A stretch of 21,834 bases of DNA from JANNMJ01 sp031397815. Its GTDB lineage: Bacteria; Bacteroidota; Bacteroidia; Cytophagales; Hymenobacteraceae. The stretch is taken from contig JANNMJ010000153.1 in the NCBI GenBank assembly GCA_031397815.1, positions 1 to 21,834 on the forward strand, in the 5' to 3' direction. Both the position numbers and the translations under genes were made by a program. Positions within the stretch are counted from its first letter, which is position 1; each line of letters begins with the position of its first letter. The notes beneath the pieces are model-generated. The model ran no database searches, was not told the origin of the DNA, and worked only from the letters and a program-made list of their open reading frames with translations. Below are positions 15,503 to 21,834 of this stretch, one piece after another.

Positions 15503-16129
15503 ATGATTTCCTCCGCCGCATCTTCCCCGCAATCTTCCCCCGACCTCACGCATCAGTTTCAAGAAGCCGCTGATCGCGTCGCGAATCTGCCGCCCGAGCA
15601 GGCCGGGGCGAATATGAACACCCTCTACGGCCTCTATAAGCAAGCCACCGACGGCGACCACGACACGTTTCGCGGCGAAGTAGGCCGCGAAGACCACGAC
15701 AATCCCGACGGCCCCGCCGGCCTCTCGCAAGCCCAATGGGACTCGTGGAGCCAGTTTAAGGGAATGTCTCAGGACGATGCCATGCGCCGCTACGTGCAGG
15801 AAGCCGCCACCCTCGGCGACGACGGCACCGCCCCCGCGCCCGGCGCCCACGGCAAAGGCGACGGCCCCGCCCAACCCGCCGCAGATAATGCCCCTGACGA
15901 TGCTGCCGAAGAGCCAAACTTCAGCCAAGCGCAACCCACCGGCGAAAAGCCCACCCACACCCCTTCCGCCGGAGCTGGTTCAGACCCCATCCCCACGGGC
16001 ACCGAAGCCGCCGCCGCCAACGCCGGTCTTCGCGGCGACCTGCGCGCCGGGGCCACGTACGGTTCCGAAGAAGAGCTGAAAGAGGACGATGACGCCCAGC
16101 GCGACTCCGAGGCGATTACGGAGAGCTAA
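15503..16129 (+). CDS. Acyl-CoA-binding protein with a long disordered tail
   Basis: Residues about 15-105 match the four-helix ACBP fold: FQEAADRVANLPPE, the signature LYGLYKQATDGD (41-52) with Y42, Y45 and K46, then QWDSWSQFKGMSQDDAMRRYVQEAATL. ACBPs bind long-chain acyl-CoA in the cytosol, protecting and delivering it. Compared with bovine ACBP the loop between helices 2 and 3 is about 10 residues longer and rich in D, E and G, and the lysine just before the WDxW motif (K54 in bovine) is glutamine (Q78). From about 106 to 208 the protein is low-complexity, rich in Ala, Pro, Asp, Glu and Gly, presumably disordered, and ends in an acidic stretch. A GTG-started frame reaches back to 15446, but the ATG at 15503 gives the better N terminus. 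It is divergent from asnB. Confidence 0.8.
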   Translation: MISSAASSPQSSPDLTHQFQEAADRVANLPPEQAGANMNTLYGLYKQATDGDHDTFRGEVGREDHDNPDGPAGLSQAQWDSWSQFKGMSQDDAMRRYVQEAATLGDDGTAPAPGAHGKGDGPAQPAADNAPDDAAEEPNFSQAQPTGEKPTHTPSAGAGSDPIPTGTEAAAANAGLRGDLRAGATYGSEEELKEDDDAQRDSEAITES

Positions 16130-16150
16130 GCAAATCGGCCTTACAAACTT

Positions 16151-16415
16151 GCCGACAGGCATCCTGAGGCCTTTAGGCTCCGTTTAGCCAGTGCAGACAA
16201 GCCGCCTGAAGCCTTCAGGCAAGGTGTAGCCAGTGCAGACAAGCCGCTTGAAGTCTTCAGGCACCGTGTAGCCAGTGCGTACAAGCACCCTGAAGGCTTC
16301 AGGCACCGTGTACGCGTTGCCGATAAGCACCCTGAAGCCTTCAGGCATCGTGTACGCGTTGCCGACAGGCACCCTGAAGCCTTCAAGCATCCTGTACGCG
16401 TTGCGGACAAGTCAC
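16151..16415. repeat. 42-bp tandem repeat array, six units plus a fragment
   Basis: Units start at 16151, 16193, 16235, 16277, 16319 and 16361, each exactly 42 bp, followed by a decaying partial unit at 16403. Each unit has the form GCnGACAAGC, then a palindrome of the type CCTGAAGCCTTCAGG, then GCAccGTGTA and either GCCAGT (units 1-3) or CGCGTT (units 4-6). The palindrome forms a 7-bp stem in the better-preserved units. Because 42 is a multiple of three, several frames on both strands stay open across the array and would encode 14-residue repeats. No start context, promoter or codon bias supports any of them. It lies between the ACBP stop and the GNAT start, ending 26 bp before the latter. 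Confidence 0.92.
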
Positions 16416-16441
16416 CGTCACCCGCCGTCATCTTTGCGGCT

Positions 16442-16975
16442 ATGGATATCGTGCTTGAAATCGACCGCTTGCGGATGCGCCGAATCACGTCGGCTGATCT
16501 GGACTTGATATATGCCCTCGACAGCGACCCGGAGGTGATGCGCTACATCCTGCCGCCTCGCACGCGGGAGCAGATTGCCACGTACATCAGCGAGATTGTA
16601 CGTGATTACGAGGCTTTCCCCGGCCTCGGGCGGTGGCTGGCGCTGGAGAAGGGCACCGACGCCATCGTCGGAATCTTTATGCTAAAACCGTTGCAAACGA
16701 CCCCTTACGTGGAAGTCGGGTACCGCATGTTTCCGTCGTTTTGGGGCCGAGGGTTGGCCACGGAAGGCGCGCAGACGCTGGTACGTTACGGTTTTGAGCA
16801 GATGAAGCTTCCGCAAATCGTGGGCATCACGTATTCTGAGAACACCGCCTCGCAGCACGTTTTGGAGAAGTGCGGCCTGCGGTTTCTGCGGATGCAGCAC
16901 TTTGATTTCGTGGCGCGGGAGCTGCGGTTTTATGCCATTGATAATTCTGACCATCCCGCGCTTTCGGCTCAATAA
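16442..16975 (+). CDS. GNAT-family N-acetyltransferase (RimJ/RimL type)
   Basis: Acetyl-CoA-dependent N-acetyltransferase of 177 residues. The N terminus, LEIDRLRMRRITSADLDLIY, is typical of the RimJ/RimL-like Acetyltransf_3 group, as is EVGYRMFPSFWGRGLATEGA, which contains the acetyl-CoA-binding R/QxxGxG/A-type loop (WGRGLATE). The segment SENTASQHVLEKCGLRF follows. These proteins acetylate N termini, small molecules or antibiotics; the substrate cannot be told from sequence. It starts 26 bp after the tandem-repeat array and ends 11 bp from the convergent alkB-like gene. Confidence 0.9.
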   Translation: MDIVLEIDRLRMRRITSADLDLIYALDSDPEVMRYILPPRTREQIATYISEIVRDYEAFPGLGRWLALEKGTDAIVGIFMLKPLQTTPYVEVGYRMFPSFWGRGLATEGAQTLVRYGFEQMKLPQIVGITYSENTASQHVLEKCGLRFLRMQHFDFVARELRFYAIDNSDHPALSAQ

Positions 16976-16986
16976 GCGCCGCCCGC

Positions 16987-18024
16987 TTACGCCAACGCCA
17001 GCGCGGCGGTGGCGCGCGGGTCCATCACTCGGAACCACGCGGGTGGCACCAGCGCGAGGAGCATCATGGCGGGGTACCCGGCGGGGAGCTGCGGGCTGGG
17101 GTCGAGGTGGCGGAGCGTTTGGTACTTGCGAGCGGGCTGGTAGTGATGGTCGGAGTGGCGGGTCAGCTCGTAAAGCATCAGACGTCCGAGGACGAAATCG
17201 GCATTCCACGAGTGGCACGGGCGGACGCGTTCCCACGTTCCCGGTTCGATTTCGCGGCGCACCAGCCCGTAATGCTCCACGTAATCGACGAGCTGAAAGA
17301 GCACGATTCCGACGCCCGCAATCAGCAGGAACCACCCCGCCGCCGCGCCGCCGAGCGTGAGCGCCAGCAGCCCTACGAACGCCGCTTCGGCGGCCACGTA
17401 GCGCAGCAAGTCGTTCTGCCAGCTCCAGCGGCTCAGGCCCTTTCGGGTCAGGCGCTCGGCTTCCAGCTCGAAGGCCGAGACCACCTCGCCGGGCACGGCG
17501 CGCAGCAGAAACGCGTAAAACGACTCCCCACGTCGCGCCGTCGCCGAATCGCGGGCGGTGCCGATGAAGCGGTGGTGCCCCCGGTTATGCTCGATATAAA
17601 AGTGCAGAAACAGGGCGCTCATCAGCTGCACGTGCGCCAGCGCTTTTTCGAGCTTCGTGGCGCGGTGCCCCAGCTCGTGGGCCACGTTTACGCCCATCGT
17701 ACCCACCACCACGCCCGCCGAAAGCACCAGCCCTGCCTGTTCCCAGCCGGGCAGCACGGCGTGGGTGAGGCGCCACAGCGTCAGCAGCAACAGGCTCCAG
17801 AGCAGCGGCACGTTGAGGTACAGGAGCCAGTCGTACACCCGCGTGGAGGCGGCGGACGACGGTGAATCGTTCTCGGCGTTCTCTCCCACGAAATATTCCA
17901 GCACCGGCAACAACCCGAAGGCCACCAGCGGCGCCAGCCACGTAAAAACGCCCCCAAACAGCAGGCCCAGCGCCACGCAGAGCGGCAGCACGTAGGCGGT
18001 CAGATATTTCGCTTCGCGTATCAT
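16987..18024 (-). CDS. alkB: AlkB-type alkane 1-monooxygenase
   Basis: Integral-membrane di-iron enzyme that hydroxylates the terminal carbon of alkanes, taking electrons from rubredoxin. All histidine boxes are present: HELGH (116-120), EHNRGHH (145-151) and RHSDHHYQPARKYQTL (289 onward), plus the AlkB-specific DYVEHYGL motif with H251 that separates it from fatty-acid desaturases. Hydrophobic stretches near 8-40, 68-110 and 210-247 fit the membrane helices. At 345 residues it is shorter than the 400-residue pseudomonad enzyme. No rubredoxin or rubredoxin reductase gene is in the window. A related xylene- or fatty-acid-hydroxylase role is possible. The product alcohol could feed the fad genes at 540-6138 after oxidation and CoA activation. 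Confidence 0.85.
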   Translation of the reverse strand: MIREAKYLTAYVLPLCVALGLLFGGVFTWLAPLVAFGLLPVLEYFVGENAENDSPSSAASTRVYDWLLYLNVPLLWSLLLLTLWRLTHAVLPGWEQAGLVLSAGVVVGTMGVNVAHELGHRATKLEKALAHVQLMSALFLHFYIEHNRGHHRFIGTARDSATARRGESFYAFLLRAVPGEVVSAFELEAERLTRKGLSRWSWQNDLLRYVAAEAAFVGLLALTLGGAAAGWFLLIAGVGIVLFQLVDYVEHYGLVRREIEPGTWERVRPCHSWNADFVLGRLMLYELTRHSDHHYQPARKYQTLRHLDPSPQLPAGYPAMMLLALVPPAWFRVMDPRATAALALA

Positions 18025-18062
18025 CAGAGAGAAACCGGGCGATAAGGTGGAAGAAAAACCGA

Positions 18063-18094
18063 GGCCGCCGACGGTATGAAAACCGACGACGGCC
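18063..18094 (-). terminator. Probable terminator of the T9SS protein gene
   Basis: GGCCGCCGACGGT (18063-18075) and ACCGACGACGGCC (18082-18094) pair at 11 of 13 positions with a 6-base loop. On the minus strand the hairpin is followed by TCGGTTTTTCTTCC. It lies about 80 bp past the stop of the gene at 18172-19983 and about 40 bp before the alkB start, so alkB is probably transcribed independently. Confidence 0.5.
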
Positions 18095-18171
18095 CCGAAG
18101 TTACGCTAGTAAAGCGAGCGTTAGGCGTGCGTCTCACACCTACTACGGCTGGTTCAGAGCCGCGAAAGCGG

Positions 18172-19983
18172 TTACGGCCGCCAGAGCTTTTGGCTAACGG
18201 TCCGGCCGTCGGGCCAAGTGAGGCGCAGCAGGTACAGACCGGCGGCTTGCGTACTCAAATCGAGGAAAGTGTCAGCCCGCACGGCCGGGCGGTGCCAAAC
18301 ACTCCGGCCGAGAGCATCGACGACGAGCAGGTTTGGTAATGCCGCCGCCCCGCTCACGCGCACCGTGAACTGCCCGCTGGCGCTGGGATTAGGGAAAACG
18401 CTGACCGCCGGTAGCGGGGCTTGGTCTTCGGGTAGCCCCACCCCAGTGACGGGGCCGAAAGGGAATAAATCGAGGGAGCGCGAGCAGAAGAGGTTATTGG
18501 TGATAGTGCAGCGCACGCGCACCGGAGTAGTACTGGCGAAAACGTGCGTGACGGCGCGGCCGGTATCGGCGGGGGTGCCATCGCCCCATTGCCACGTCAC
18601 GCGGCTGATTTCGGCGTAAACAGGTCCGGCAGAAGTGGCGGCCCGGTCGAGGCTGAAACGTAGCGAATCGGGGCGAGCGGCCAGTGGCTGAAAGGTGGCA
18701 ACGGGTACGCCGGGCGGCACGGCGCAAAGGTTGACCGTAGCCGCCGCTGGCAGGTTGGCGAGGGAAGCGAACCAAATATCGCCGTTCCCCATTCCGAGCG
18801 GTTGATTGGAACCGTAGCCCACCACGCGCCAGTCGCCGGTGGTGGTGTCGGGCAATAGCTCGCGGCCCTTCGGGAAGATGCCGCCCGCAGCAGCGGGCGG
18901 GGTCCATGTCCAGAGAGCCGTACCGGGTGCGGCTACTTCATTCATCTGCCCCCGAATCCGTTCCAGCCCCGTCACCAAAAAATGGCCGTTGGCGAGCTCA
19001 CGTACGTCGTACAGCTCGCCGCCACGGTCGTAGTCGCCGGTGGTGGGGGCGAACGAATACCGCCACTGCTCGCTCCAGTTGGCGTCGAGCTTGAACAGCA
19101 CACCGCGCCGGGGCGTGCTGCTCGGCTGCACCGACTGCTTGCCGACGAGCGCCAAGCCGCCGTCGGTGGTGGCGATGAGGCGGTTGCCGATTTCAATTGC
19201 GGCGCTGTCGCCAACGTAGACCGAGGTGACCGAGTCGCCAGCGGTAGTGAGCTTAATGAGGCGCTGATCGAAATCCCATAAAGTGTGAGGCGGAGCAAAC
19301 CTATTAGGGTCATCCGTTAACAACCCGTAAGAACCATCACTGAGTGCAGCGAAGTCTTTTGCGTTAGAGTCGCGGCCAAACTGACGAATCCACTGAGTAC
19401 GTCCCTGCCCATCAATTCGTCTTACTTCCACTCTCTGCGAGGTAGCACCCTGAATGATGACACCAACATTTCCTGCGATCAGTGCGCCATCAGGCAGAGC
19501 AATGATTCTGGTTATTAAATTCGAAGAACCGCTTGACAAGTAGCGACACCATTTGACGTTACCAAGCGAGTCAAAGCGACAAATTATTCCATGTGGGATT
19601 TGTCGCGCACGAATTGAATCATAGGTTGAGCCACCTACTGCCGTAAAATCACCGTTTTCAGCAACAGAAACGTCACTTAAGCCAACATCCTGTAAGCTCT
19701 GTACTCTTAGCTGCCTAATTGTGTCACCATTAGGCTTTGTGAAGGTCAGTAGCGGATAAAGCACAGTAAAGTTGGCAGACCTCCAACTACCCACCGTAAC
19801 GAAACGGGTGTTGCTTAGCCTAGCGGTGCGAGCGGCAAATTCTGCGGTAGGGGCATAGCCCGCATAATTCTCCCACTGCACGGTGGGTTGAGCCACTGAG
19901 GAGAATGCAAGCAGTATGCTGAGTAGGCAAGCTAACAGCCCAGCGATAGAACGGCCGGACAGATAAAGGGATAAATGACGCAT
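18172..19983 (-). CDS. Secreted T9SS-sorted protein with a PKD-like domain
   Basis: A 603-residue exported protein of unknown function. Residues 1-32 form a signal peptide (hydrophobic AGLLACLLSILLAFSSVAQ, cleavage near VAQ-P). Residues about 35-420 contain repeated motifs of the kind GDFTAVGGSTYDS, DGALIAGN, DGGLALVGK and NGHFLVTG, which suggest a beta-propeller-like surface fold. Around 440-520 the WQWGDGTPADTGRAVTHVF segment is a PKD domain signature. The last 80 residues are a type A T9SS sorting domain: VFPNPSASGQFTV, then LDLSTQAAGLYLLRLTWPDG and the end KLWRP. T9SS cargo is secreted across the outer membrane and often anchored to the surface. GC falls from about 70% in the 3' half to about 45-50% upstream of roughly 19260. 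Confidence 0.88.
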   Translation of the reverse strand: MRHLSLYLSGRSIAGLLACLLSILLAFSSVAQPTVQWENYAGYAPTAEFAARTARLSNTRFVTVGSWRSANFTVLYPLLTFTKPNGDTIRQLRVQSLQDVGLSDVSVAENGDFTAVGGSTYDSIRARQIPHGIICRFDSLGNVKWCRYLSSGSSNLITRIIALPDGALIAGNVGVIIQGATSQRVEVRRIDGQGRTQWIRQFGRDSNAKDFAALSDGSYGLLTDDPNRFAPPHTLWDFDQRLIKLTTAGDSVTSVYVGDSAAIEIGNRLIATTDGGLALVGKQSVQPSSTPRRGVLFKLDANWSEQWRYSFAPTTGDYDRGGELYDVRELANGHFLVTGLERIRGQMNEVAAPGTALWTWTPPAAAGGIFPKGRELLPDTTTGDWRVVGYGSNQPLGMGNGDIWFASLANLPAAATVNLCAVPPGVPVATFQPLAARPDSLRFSLDRAATSAGPVYAEISRVTWQWGDGTPADTGRAVTHVFASTTPVRVRCTITNNLFCSRSLDLFPFGPVTGVGLPEDQAPLPAVSVFPNPSASGQFTVRVSGAAALPNLLVVDALGRSVWHRPAVRADTFLDLSTQAAGLYLLRLTWPDGRTVSQKLWRP

Positions 19984-20178
19984 TTTAAAAGTCCGGTTTC
20001 AATAAAAGCAGAAAAAGGCCGAAAGCTTCGGTCTCTAATAATACGTCCTCCAACGCTAACTCTCGCCGGAACCGTATGCGCTCGCAGCGTTATTCGAGCA
20101 GCCGGTGAAACCGGTTAACTACTCTGGCTCGTGGTCGTATGCGCGTTGTGCAGAAGCAGCCTCGACAGCCATAGCCGG
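19984..20178. other. Divergent intergenic region
   Basis: About 195 bp of relatively AT-rich sequence between two divergent genes. It includes a short stem CCGAA/TTCGG (about 20018-20030) followed on the minus strand by TTTTT, too short to call a terminator firmly. No ORF or tRNA is visible. Confidence 0.4.
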
Positions 20179-20208
20179 TTTGGCTAGATCTTCTAAGCCC
20201 TACCTTGC
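20179..20208 (+). promoter_or_regulatory. Predicted promoter of the PlsC-type gene
   Basis: TTTG (20179-20182) and TACCTTGC (20201-20208) are separated by 18 bp and resemble the Bacteroidota -33/-7 pair, with two deviations in the -7 box. Transcription would then begin close to the first ATG at 20215, favouring the second ATG at 20224 as the true start or a near-leaderless message. Confidence 0.45.
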
Positions 20209-20214
20209 TAGTCT

Positions 20215-21648
20215 ATGTCTACCATGTCGCCTTCCGCGCTTTACCGGTTTTTCAAGCTGATTCTGCGGCCGTCATTGGCGGTTTTTTTCCGTCGAATCGA
20301 GATTCGGGGGCGCGAGAACCTGCCGCCGACAGGGCCGATTCTGGTCGTCTCGAATCACCCGAACACCCTCATGGACCCCATTTTGGTGGGGATGCTGTGG
20401 CGGCGTCCGCTTTCTTTTCTGGCGAAAAGCCCGTTTTTTCGTGGCATCGTCGGGGTGATTCTGCGCGGTGCCCACGCCGTGCCGCTCTATCGCAAGGAAG
20501 ACCTCGCGGCGAAGCCCGGCGAAAAACCCGCTGAGGCAGTCAGTGAAGCCGAACGGGAGCTTCGGAACGAAGAAACCTTCCGCGCTTCCTTCGAGCTACT
20601 CGGCGCGCAGGGCGGCGCGCTGCTCATCTTCCCCGAAGGCTCGTCGGTGCTCGAACGCCGCTTGCGCCCGCTCAAAACCGGCGCCGCCCGTATCGCCCTC
20701 GGCACCGAAGCGCGATACGGCTGGACGACGGGCCTCCACATCGTGCCCATCGGCCTCAATTACGCCGATGCGCGGCGGTTTCGGTCGGAAGTATTCATCA
20801 GCGTCGGTCCGCCGATTCCGGTTGCGCCGTGGCGGGCGCGCTATGAGGCCGATGCCTTCAGTGCCGCGCACGCCTTCACCGAAGAGATTCAGCGCGCGAT
20901 GGAAGCGCAGCTCCTCGTGACGCGCTCCGAGGAAGACGACCAGTTCATCCGCGCCCTCGAAACGCTGTACCGGCCGCATCTGCGCGCCACCGCGCCCGCC
21001 GAGCTGGCGAAAGCCTCCGCCGCCGAGCAGAATTTCGAGCTTTCCCGCGCCCTCATTGACGCCGTCGGTTGGTTCGAAGAACGCGACCCCGTCCGCGTCA
21101 ACGTCCTGCGGCGGCGGATTCTCTCCTACCAAAGCGCCCTCACGCGCCTCGGCCTGACGGATGCGCCACTGCGGCGCTCGGCGGCCCCCATGGAATCGGC
21201 GGCGCCCGGCCCCGTCGGGCAGCTGCTCGCGGTGGCGGCGGGCGGCCCGCTCTGGCTCTGGGGGACGGTCAATAATTACCTGCCGTACTGGCTGCCGTCG
21301 AGGGTGGCGGCGCGGCTGACGCGGGAAGTCGAGTTCATCGCGCCGATTATGATGGTGGCGGGAATGCTCACGTTCCCGCTCTTTTACGCGCTGCAAACGT
21401 GGGCGGTGTGGCACTTCACGGGGTCGGGGCTGGCGGCGGGGCTGTACCTGCTCTCCCTCCCGCCGACGGGCTTTTTCGCGCTCGCGTTCAGCCGGTGGTG
21501 GCAGGCGTGGCGCGGCCACTGGCGCGTGGGTTGGCTGGGCCGCAAGCGCGAAGGCCTCCTCGAAAGCCTCCGCGAAGAGCGCACGGCTCTGTTGGCGGAG
21601 CTGGAAGCGGCGCGCACCGAGTGGCGCAAAGGCACCGGCCGCGACTGA
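20215..21648 (+). CDS. PlsC-type glycerol-phosphate acyltransferase with C-terminal membrane segments
   Basis: Acyltransferase that probably loads an acyl chain onto glycerol-3-phosphate or lysophosphatidate at the inner membrane. The LPLAT domain occupies about residues 10-235: block I is NHPNTLMD (47-54), the acyl-binding block is IFPEGSS (138-144), and VPIGLNY follows. Block I has five residues between His and Asp instead of the usual four; I recall this from LPLAT proteins resembling yeast glycerol-3-phosphate acyltransferases. Residues about 335-430 hold hydrophobic segments (FIAPIMMVAGMLTFPLFYAL, AGLYLLSLPPTGFFALAF), and the end is a charged coiled-coil-like stretch. The first ATG (20215) is annotated; an in-frame ATG three codons later is a good alternative. 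It stands alone, convergent with the hipA-like gene. Confidence 0.85.
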   Translation: MSTMSPSALYRFFKLILRPSLAVFFRRIEIRGRENLPPTGPILVVSNHPNTLMDPILVGMLWRRPLSFLAKSPFFRGIVGVILRGAHAVPLYRKEDLAAKPGEKPAEAVSEAERELRNEETFRASFELLGAQGGALLIFPEGSSVLERRLRPLKTGAARIALGTEARYGWTTGLHIVPIGLNYADARRFRSEVFISVGPPIPVAPWRARYEADAFSAAHAFTEEIQRAMEAQLLVTRSEEDDQFIRALETLYRPHLRATAPAELAKASAAEQNFELSRALIDAVGWFEERDPVRVNVLRRRILSYQSALTRLGLTDAPLRRSAAPMESAAPGPVGQLLAVAAGGPLWLWGTVNNYLPYWLPSRVAARLTREVEFIAPIMMVAGMLTFPLFYALQTWAVWHFTGSGLAAGLYLLSLPPTGFFALAFSRWWQAWRGHWRVGWLGRKREGLLESLREERTALLAELEAARTEWRKGTGRD

Positions 21649-21671
21649 CGGTAAGTAAGGCCTTCCGCTCC

Positions 21672-21834
21672 CTAAACGTCCAGCCGGTGCGCCCGCGCAA
21701 TCTGCGCCGTCTGCTCGTCGGGCACCCCCGCGATGGCGGCAAATTCCGGCCAACGCTGCACGGCGGCGCGGACCTCTTCAATGATCTTGCCGGCGCGGCC
21801 CCGCTTCATTGATGCTGCCTTGGCGCAGTCTTCG
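21672..21834 (-). CDS. C-terminal end of a probable HipA-family toxin kinase (partial)
   Basis: Reading the minus strand from the right edge gives about 54 residues ending in a TAG at 21672-21674. They include KIIEEVRAAVQRWPEFAAIAG and a final IARAHRLDV. The pattern of a helix with IIxEVxxAVxxWxxFAxxAG followed by a short helix is what HipA C-terminal domains end with. HipA proteins are serine/threonine kinases that phosphorylate aminoacyl-tRNA synthetases and are held in check by an HTH partner HipB. The kinase core and any hipB gene lie beyond the window, so the assignment rests on the tail alone. Confidence 0.55.
   Translation of the reverse strand, partial: EDCAKAASMKRGRAGKIIEEVRAAVQRWPEFAAIAGVPDEQTAQIARAHRLDV

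Noticed and set aside
16151..16415. CRISPR array
   Set aside because: The repeated units are contiguous and the segments between palindromes are themselves near-identical, so there are no unique spacers. No cas genes are nearby.
16141..16488. Repeat-protein genes read through the 42-bp array (14-residue repeats on either strand)
   Set aside because: Several frames are open only because the period is a multiple of three. They run into the GNAT gene or lack a plausible start, and no frame shows coding bias over the others.
20018..20040. Terminator upstream of the T9SS protein gene
   Set aside because: The stem is only about 5 bp, and the position is inside the likely promoter region of the gene on that strand.

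Overview
The window looks like chromosome from a high-GC member of the Bacteroidota, most likely a Hymenobacter-like member of the Cytophagales. Three things point there. One secreted protein ends in a type IX secretion C-terminal sorting domain. Several genes have TAnnTTTG -7 promoter boxes, some with a TTG/TTTG -33 element, and show no clear Shine-Dalgarno sequence. Base composition is about 60-65% GC. The genus is inferred from these traits, not proven.

Layout. Positions 1-300 hold a broken small gene on the minus strand. Positions 456-6663 (minus) form a fatty-acid beta-oxidation cluster in transcription order marR, fadN (3-hydroxyacyl-CoA dehydrogenase/enoyl-CoA hydratase), fadA (thiolase), fadE (acyl-CoA dehydrogenase). 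The last three have the order and sizes I recall for the Bacillus fadNAE operon. A 22-bp palindrome upstream of marR recurs in half-conserved form upstream of fadE, which suggests a local MarR regulon. A small lipoprotein gene follows at 6832-7566 (minus), then fmt and folA (plus). From 15338 down to 9116 (minus) lies a sugar-nucleotide block: asnB, ugd, uxs, fdtA, fdtB. It should make UDP-glucuronate, UDP-xylose and a dTDP-3-amino-3,6-dideoxyhexose for a surface polysaccharide or protein glycan. Its 3' end overlaps folA by 32 bp.

From 15503 onward come an acyl-CoA-binding protein with a long disordered tail (plus), an array of six 42-bp tandem repeats each carrying a palindrome, a GNAT acetyltransferase (plus), an AlkB-type alkane monooxygenase (minus), a large secreted T9SS protein whose 5' part is much more AT-rich than its 3' part (minus), a PlsC-type acyltransferase with C-terminal membrane segments (plus), and the 3' end of a probable HipA-family toxin (minus).

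Taken together, many genes concern acyl chains: AlkB could feed alkanes into fatty acids, fadE/N/A degrade acyl-CoAs, ACBP buffers them and the PlsC protein uses them for lipid synthesis. I saw no tRNA, rRNA, CRISPR array or transposase. The most unusual parts are the non-coding elements: the 42-bp palindromic minisatellite, the inverted-repeat element inside the fadN-fadA junction, the REP-like terminator after fadE and the MarR palindrome.
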